From: JBDRGC01 sp043818215
Lineage (GTDB): Bacteria; Chloroflexota; Anaerolineae; Anaerolineales; UBA11858
Assembly: GCA_043818215.1 (NCBI GenBank)
Contig: JBDRGC010000376.1
Span: 1 to 5,182, forward strand
DNA length: 5,182 nucleotides
Direction: 5' to 3'
Position numbers and translations under genes: made by a program. How positions within the stretch are numbered: the first letter of the stretch is position 1; every line of letters starts with the position of its first letter. Of the stretch, positions 1-5,182 are shown in pieces. Below the pieces are notes generated by a model, which did no database searches, was not told where the DNA came from, and was given only the letters and a program-made list of their open reading frames with translations.

Positions 1-1
1 G

Positions 2-337
2 CAGGTGATCGAAAATCTGCTCTCCAACGCCCTGAAATTTGTCAGCACCGATAGAACCCCTCAGGTAAGCATCCGGGCGGAAGAAAAGCCGGGGGGTTGG
101 GTGCGGCTGTGGGTGGAAGACAACGGCATCGGCATCGCCCCCGAACATCAAGAGCGCATCTTCAATGTTTTCGAACGCCTGCATGGGGTCGAAATTTACC
201 CTGGCAGCGTCATCGGCCTATCCATTGTCAAGAAGGGTATCGAGCGCCTGGGCGGCCGATTTGGGGTACAATCAGAAGTGGATCAGGGCAGCCGTTTCTG
301 GATCGAATTGAAAGCTGGAGAGAACCATGAAAAATAA
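2..337 (+). CDS. Histidine kinase, C-terminal ATP-binding domain (5' partial)
   Basis: This is the last 111 codons of a sensor histidine kinase; the sensor and the phospho-accepting histidine lie upstream of the window. Reading is open from the first complete codon (position 2), so no start is present. The visible part is a HATPase_c domain. The N box is ENLLSNALKF (Asn at visible residue 9), the G1 box is DNGIGI (about 40-45), the F box is RIFNVFERLHG, and the G2 region is YPGSVIGLSIVKK (about 66-78), followed by the usual final strand GSRFWIEL. In the family G2 normally reads G-T-G-I/L-G-L, but here the middle Gly is Val70 (GTC, 209-211). The domain catalyses ATP-dependent autophosphorylation of the kinase. 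It overlaps the next gene by 11 bp, so the two are very probably co-transcribed and translationally coupled, and that response regulator is its likely partner. The overall family call is firm; stimulus and location are unknown. Confidence 0.93.
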   Translation, partial: QVIENLLSNALKFVSTDRTPQVSIRAEEKPGGWVRLWVEDNGIGIAPEHQERIFNVFERLHGVEIYPGSVIGLSIVKKGIERLGGRFGVQSEVDQGSRFWIELKAGENHEK

Positions 338-803
338 ACGCAGTACAATTTTGCTGGTCGAAGACACGCCCACCGATGTCATCTTTATCCAGCGCGCCTT
401 TCAGGATGTCAATCTGGTCAACTATCTTCAGGTGGTGAGCGACGGGGAGCAGGCTATCGCCTACTTGAGCGGCGCGGGCGTTTATGCCAACCGGGCTTGC
501 TATGAATTGCCCGCCCTGATTTTGCTGGATCTCAAATTGCCGCGTAAAAACGGCTTCGAGGTGCTGGAATGGCTGCGCCAGCAACCCGGCCTGAGGCGTC
601 TGCCGGTGGTCGTGTTGACATCCTCAGACGACAGCTCAGACATCGCCCGGGCTTACGACCAGGGGGCCAATTCCTACCTGGTCAAACCGTTCGCCTACCA
701 GAAATTAGTGGAGATGGTGATGGCCCTCAAATTATTCTGGGTGATCCTCGCCGAACCGCCTGAAATTGACGCTGCCGATCTTCAGGAGTTGCACCGCCGA
801 TAA
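327..803 (+). CDS. Single-domain response regulator (CheY/Rcp1-like receiver)
   Basis: This encodes a 158-residue stand-alone receiver with no DNA-binding or enzymatic output domain. The conserved receiver residues are all visible: acidic pair Glu12/Asp13 (ILLVEDTPTD), phospho-acceptor Asp68 (LILLDLKLPRKNG), switch Thr98 (VVVLTSS), and Lys120-Pro121 (YLVKPF). The insertion around residues 47-61 before the Asp strand, and the LDLKLPRKNGFEVLEWL motif, resemble the Rcp1-type regulators paired with phytochrome-like and PAS histidine kinases. About 20 residues follow the last receiver helix and carry no recognised domain. The ATG at 327 is preceded by GGAG (317-320) at a spacing of 6 nt and lies inside the end of the kinase gene, indicating an operon. 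The likely role is to accept phosphate from the upstream kinase and pass it on by protein contact, or to act as a phosphate sink competing with the receiver of the next gene. That partner assignment is inference from position. Confidence 0.93.
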   Translation: MKNKRSTILLVEDTPTDVIFIQRAFQDVNLVNYLQVVSDGEQAIAYLSGAGVYANRACYELPALILLDLKLPRKNGFEVLEWLRQQPGLRRLPVVVLTSSDDSSDIARAYDQGANSYLVKPFAYQKLVEMVMALKLFWVILAEPPEIDAADLQELHRR

Positions 804-2608
804 TACAGGAGTCTCCGCGATGTCAGCGATGGTCAGGAGTTGAACCCTTGAACACCAAGGAGCGAGTAACCCATGAGCAAACCCTTGAAAATTCTACTGG
901 TTGACGATAACCCCAACGACCGCCAATTGGTGATCCACCACCTGGAAGAGGAATTCCCCCAGGTGGAAGTCACGCAAATCATCGCTGCGGATGGCCTGGC
1001 TGCCGCTTTGGGAACCGGCGCTTTCGATGTGGTGATCACCGATTTTCAAATCCGCTGGACCACCGGCCTGGAAGTATTGCAGGCTGTCAAAGCGGGCTAC
1101 CCGGATTGCCCGGTGATTATGTTCACCGCCACCGGCACACAGGAAATTGCGGTGGAAGCGATGAAATCCGGATTGGACGATTACTTGATCAAAGCGCCGG
1201 CCCATTATGCCCGTTTACCGGTAGCGGTCAGCAGCGTGCTGGAGAAGACGCGCCTGGTGATCGCCCAGCAGCAGAATCAGGCCGACCTGCGCCGCAAGAA
1301 CGCCGAACTGGAATTGCTGCACAGCCTCAACCAGGCCGTCAACCGCGGCGAAGGGCTGGCCCAAATCCTGACGACCCTTTCTGCTGAATCTAAAAAGATA
1401 TTCGATTGCTCTGGCGTGACCATCTACCTGCTCAGCGAAGACCGCCAACACCTGGTCATGCAGTTCCCGGGTTTGGGTGAAGAGCAGACTACCCGCATCG
1501 AGAAACTCATCCGGCAGCCTATCCCGGAGGTGCGCATCCCCAAGCGGGAGGGCAGTTGGTATTGGGAGATACTCGAATCCGGTCAGGCGGCCATCACCCA
1601 AGACCCCAAAACCATCCAGGCCATGACGGCCGAACTCACCGAAAACCCGACTTTTCGAAAGTTGATTCCCGGGATCGTCAAGGCGATAGGCCTTTCGTCG
1701 GTGATCACCGTTCCATTGACTACCATCGGTGAAACCATCGGGTTGATCGATACCTCCCGGCGAGAGCCTTTCAACGAGGCCGATCTGCACTGGATGGAAC
1801 GCATCGCTGGCGAAGTTTCCGCGATCCTCCAACACCAGCGGATGGATGTTAAACTTACGGCCAGCGAAGACCGCTACCGCGACCTGGTGGAAAATAGCCG
1901 CGATTTGATCTGCACCCACGACTTGCAGGGGGTACTTCTTATCATCAATCCACGGGTGGCGCAGATGCTGGGCTACCAGATCAACGAGATGATTGGGAAA
2001 AACCTGCGCGAATTTTTGGTGCCAGAAGTGCGCGCCGCATTTGGGGACTATCTAGCAGAAATACAACAGCACGGCGCGGCGCAAGGCAGAATGTACGTGC
2101 AGACCCGCAGCGGCGAGCAGCGCATCTGGGAATACAACAACACCCTGCGGACTGAAGGAGTGCCTGAACCGGTCGTGCGCGGTATGGCGCGTGATATTAC
2201 CGAGAAGTTCGCTGCCGAGGAAAAGGCGCGCAAATGGGCGCATATCTTCGAACACGCCGAGTGGGGAGTCGTGACCGGCAGCGCCGATGGCACCACGCTG
2301 GAGATCATGAACCCGGCTTTTGCCCACATGCATGGACACACCGTGGAAGAACTCACCGGACAGCCTATCCTCGATGTCTTTGCCCCGGAGTCGCGTGCTG
2401 AAGTGCCGGGTCAGATTCGCACCGCCCATGAGAAAGGCCACCACGCCTTCGAATCCAAACACATCCGCAAGGACGGCAGCATCTTCCCCGTCATCGTAGA
2501 CGTGACAGCCGTAAAGAACAGGGGAGGCCAGGTGCTCTACCGCGCCGTCAATGTCATCGACATCACCGAGCGCGTGCGAGCCGAGCGAGAGCTAGAAGAA
2601 CGTCGTGT

Positions 2609-4582
<1,974 letters not shown>

Positions 4583-4597
<15 letters not shown>

Positions 4598-4643
4598 GGG
4601 TTAGGGGTTAGGGGTTAGGGGTTAGGGGTTAGGGGTTAGGGGT
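4583..4643 (+). repeat. Telomere-like heptamer array (GGGGTTA)8 plus partial copy
   Basis: Eight perfect tandem GGGGTTA units occupy 4583-4638, followed by a decayed end GGGGT (4639-4643, continuing TAAGG). The array starts within the HD-GYP gene and supplies its last four codons and its TAG stop (4595-4597). Because 7 is not a multiple of 3 and each unit carries TTAG, every reading frame meets a TAG within three units, so changes in copy number would not lengthen the protein. Nine G4 runs with TTA spacers on the coding strand predict stable G-quadruplexes in the non-template DNA and in the mRNA 3' end. Intergenic heptamer arrays of similar composition are known in cyanobacteria and other bacteria. 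A role here in termination or mRNA stability is inference. Confidence 0.95.
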
Positions 4644-4657
4644 AAGGATGTTAACGT

Positions 4658-4666
4658 TGTTATAAT
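4658..4666 (+). promoter_or_regulatory. Candidate extended -10 promoter (TGTTATAAT)
   Basis: A perfect TGN-TATAAT extended -10 element lies 15 nt beyond the heptamer array. No TTGACA-like -35 is found at the usual 17-bp spacing, where the end of the G-rich array lies. Extended -10 sites can work without a -35. Transcription would run into the gene-poor region, so either a short non-coding transcript is made or the match is chance. The last three bases are also part of the hairpin arm that starts at 4664. Confidence 0.35.
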
Positions 4667-4708
4667 GCGACCTTTTCACGCTGTTTGCATCAGATTAAGG
4701 GTCGCATT
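4664..4708 (+). other. Hairpin: 9-bp perfect inverted repeat (11 bp with one bulge)
   Basis: Left arm AATGCGACC (4664-4672) pairs with GGTCGCATT (4700-4708). Two more pairs (TT 4673-4674 with AA 4697-4698) form if G4699 bulges out, leaving a 22-nt loop. It is the first clear hairpin after the HD-GYP gene (67 bp past the stop). The 3' flank (TATTGGC) is not a run of T, so it is a poor intrinsic terminator. It could instead be a protein-binding site over the adjacent -10 or the 5' end of a small RNA. Confidence 0.5.
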
Positions 4709-4813
4709 TATTGGCATGGTTCATAATGAGGCTTGTGGTTTCGATCTGGTAGAATGGAGTTGTTGCCCAATAACGATGGCGGTTTTGTGATACACGGATT
4801 CACACGGATTTAC

Positions 4814-4837
4814 CCTAACCCGGACGAGCCGGAACCA
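4814..4837 (+). repeat. GC-rich 24-bp direct repeat, copy 1
   Basis: This 24-bp segment, with core CCCGGACGAGCCGGAACC, is repeated exactly at 4962-4985. It is much richer in GC than its flanks and interrupts the CACGGATT element just after TTTAC. Together with the TAC before it, it begins TACCCTAAC, the same start seen in the other GC-rich modules of this region. Confidence 0.85.
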
Positions 4838-4895
4838 CGGATTACACTGATTTTCACGGATTTTCTTTTTGTTTTTCCGTGCAATCCGTGACATC

Positions 4896-4910
4896 GTGCC
4901 CGTTAGGGTA
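4896..4910 (+). repeat. GC-rich module GTGCCCGTTAGGGTA
   Basis: The reverse complement of this 15-mer (TACCCTAACGGGCAC) matches 5014-5028 (TACCCTGACGGGTAC) at 13 of 15 positions. It sits in the right half of the CACGGATT element, between ATCCGTG and AATCTGTGG. Its right end (GTTAGGGTA) forms most of the outer arm of that element's inverted repeat. Confidence 0.6.
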
Positions 4911-4961
4911 AATCTGTGGTTAATTTCCTTTTTTTTTGTGCAAGGAATCAACTACTAAGAT

Positions 4962-4985
4962 CCTAACCCGGACGAGCCGGAACCA
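4962..4985 (+). repeat. GC-rich 24-bp direct repeat, copy 2
   Basis: This is an exact second copy of 4814-4837 in the same orientation, 148 bp downstream. The flanks differ on both sides (ACTAAGAT before, AAAGAAAT after, against GATTTAC and CGGATTA), so the repeated unit is well delimited. It lies between the two AT-rich inverted-repeat elements. Confidence 0.85.
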
Positions 4986-4998
4986 AAAGAAATCTCTC

Positions 4999-5088
4999 AC
5001 CACCAAGGCACAATACCCTGACGGGTACAAGCGAGACACAAAGTTAAGAAATAAAAAGTTTTCCTTCGTGCCTTTGTGCCTTGGTGGT
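4999..5088. repeat. AT-rich inverted-repeat element with 15-bp perfect arms
   Basis: ACCACCAAGGCACAA (4999-5013) and TTGTGCCTTGGTGGT (5074-5088) are perfect inverted repeats, about 90 bp end to end. The interior has further CACAAAG and CCTTCGTG stretches related to the arms. This is the dispersed 'caccaaggcac...gtgccttggtg' type of intergenic repeat. Its left arm is followed at once by the small palindrome TACCC-TGAC-GGGTA (5014-5027). No coding capacity is credible. It could fold into a long hairpin if transcribed. Confidence 0.75.
5014..5028 (-). repeat. GC-rich module TACCCTGACGGGTAC
   Basis: This is the reverse-oriented relative of the 4896-4910 module (13 of 15 matches) and a small hairpin in itself (TACCC / GGGTA around TGAC). 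A 4-bp ACAA stands on each side of the 13-bp TACCCTGACGGGT (5010-5013 and 5027-5030), which could be a target duplication but is short enough to be chance. Confidence 0.55.
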
Positions 5089-5106
5089 AAATGTTCTTGT
5101 TTTTTG

Positions 5107-5142
5107 CACCGTGCCGGTATGGTACACCGTGCCGGTACGGCG
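5107..5142 (+). repeat. Tandem pair of an 18-bp GC-rich unit (CACCGTGCCGGTA...)
   Basis: Two adjacent 18-bp units (5107-5124 and 5125-5142) share their first 14 bases except one, with CACCGTGCCGGTA identical in both. The GTGCCGGTATGGTA part resembles the GTGCCCGTTAGGGTA module at 4896, so these may be the same module family. They stand between the second AT-rich element and the window end. Confidence 0.7.
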
Positions 5143-5182
5143 TGCAAGCTTTTCACTATGAAGGTACTAATAAAAAAAGACC

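Larger units (their letters stand above)
4793..4919. repeat. AT-rich inverted-repeat element built on CACGGATT
   Basis: The 8-mer CACGGATT occurs at 4793, 4803, 4836 and 4855, and in reverse complement at 4883-4890. Outer arms GATTTACCCTAAC (4807-4819) and GTTAGGGTAAATC (4902-4914) are perfect 13-bp inverted repeats. Inner arms CACGGATTACAC (4836-4847) and GTGCAATCCGTG (4879-4890) match at 11 of 12. The whole can fold as a long interrupted hairpin. It resembles dispersed intergenic repeats seen in many environmental bacterial genomes, which give spurious reading frames when annotated. No transposase or coding function is visible. A T9 run follows at 4929-4937. Confidence 0.75.
4598..5182. other. 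Gene-poor intergenic region of nested repeats
   Basis: No convincing gene is seen in these 585 bases on either strand. They hold most of the heptamer array, the candidate -10 and hairpin (4658-4708), about 80 bp of featureless sequence (4710-4790), two AT-rich inverted-repeat elements and the GC-rich modules. Two minus-strand open frames (76 and 78 codons) consist wholly of repeat sequence and are not credible. An ATG at 5158 opens eight codons (MKVLIKKD) to the window edge without a ribosome site; it may or may not begin the next gene. Confidence 0.8.

Noticed and set aside
1215..1919. Minus-strand open frame (234 codons) opposite the first GAF domain
   Set aside because: Shadow of the strongly supported receiver-GAF-PAS gene on the plus strand; no domain or start signal.
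4721..4951. Minus-strand open frame of 76 codons
   Set aside because: It is composed of the CACGGATT repeat and GC-rich modules read backwards (phrases such as RVRVNPCES); no domain, no ribosome site, and typical of spurious repeat-derived frames.
4793..5142. CRISPR array
   Set aside because: Repeats are few, of differing type and orientation, and not regularly spaced by unique spacers of similar length; no cas gene is present.
4920..5156. Minus-strand open frame of 78 codons
   Set aside because: It lies across the second inverted repeat and the GC-rich copies; the PPRHKGTKE-like text is the usual translation of this repeat type, not a protein.
5158..5182. Start of a further gene (MKVLIKKD...)
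   Set aside because: Only eight codons are visible, with no ribosome site upstream (AAGCTTTTCACT); cannot be supported from this window.

Overview
This 5.2 kb window looks like bacterial chromosome, most likely from a Chloroflexota (Anaerolineae-type) or similarly signal-rich environmental bacterium. That assignment is an inference. It rests on the family flavour of the long PAS/GAF sensor proteins, the moderately GC-rich coding DNA, and an intergenic region full of short 'CACGGATT' and 'CACCAAGGCAC' type repeats. No rRNA, tRNA or taxonomic marker gene is present to confirm it.

Layout. Positions 2-337 are the C-terminal ATP-binding end of a histidine kinase that begins outside the window. 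It overlaps by 11 bp a small single-domain response regulator (327-803). After a 69-bp gap comes a very large sensor/output gene (873-4597). This gene is split into two overlapping reading frames by an apparent 2-bp gain in a (GT)4 tract at 2605-2612. Removing one GT unit restores a single 1240-residue protein with the order receiver - GAF - PAS - PAS - PAS - GAF - GAF - HD-GYP. Its stop codon lies inside a telomere-like heptamer array (GGGGTTA, 8 perfect copies, 4583-4638).

From 4598 to 5182 no credible gene is visible. This stretch holds the heptamer array, an extended -10 promoter-like site overlapping a hairpin, two AT-rich inverted-repeat elements, and a set of short GC-rich modules in pairs placed within and between them.

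How the genes may work together. The three same-strand genes form a plausible two-component locus. A membrane or cytosolic histidine kinase would phosphorylate the stand-alone receiver and/or the receiver at the head of the large protein. The large protein's HD-GYP domain is predicted to hydrolyse cyclic di-GMP under control of phosphorylation and of ligands sensed by its GAF and PAS domains. If the frameshift is real, the receiver half and the output half are uncoupled. If it is a sequencing or assembly error, the locus is an intact phospho-controlled c-di-GMP phosphodiesterase pathway.
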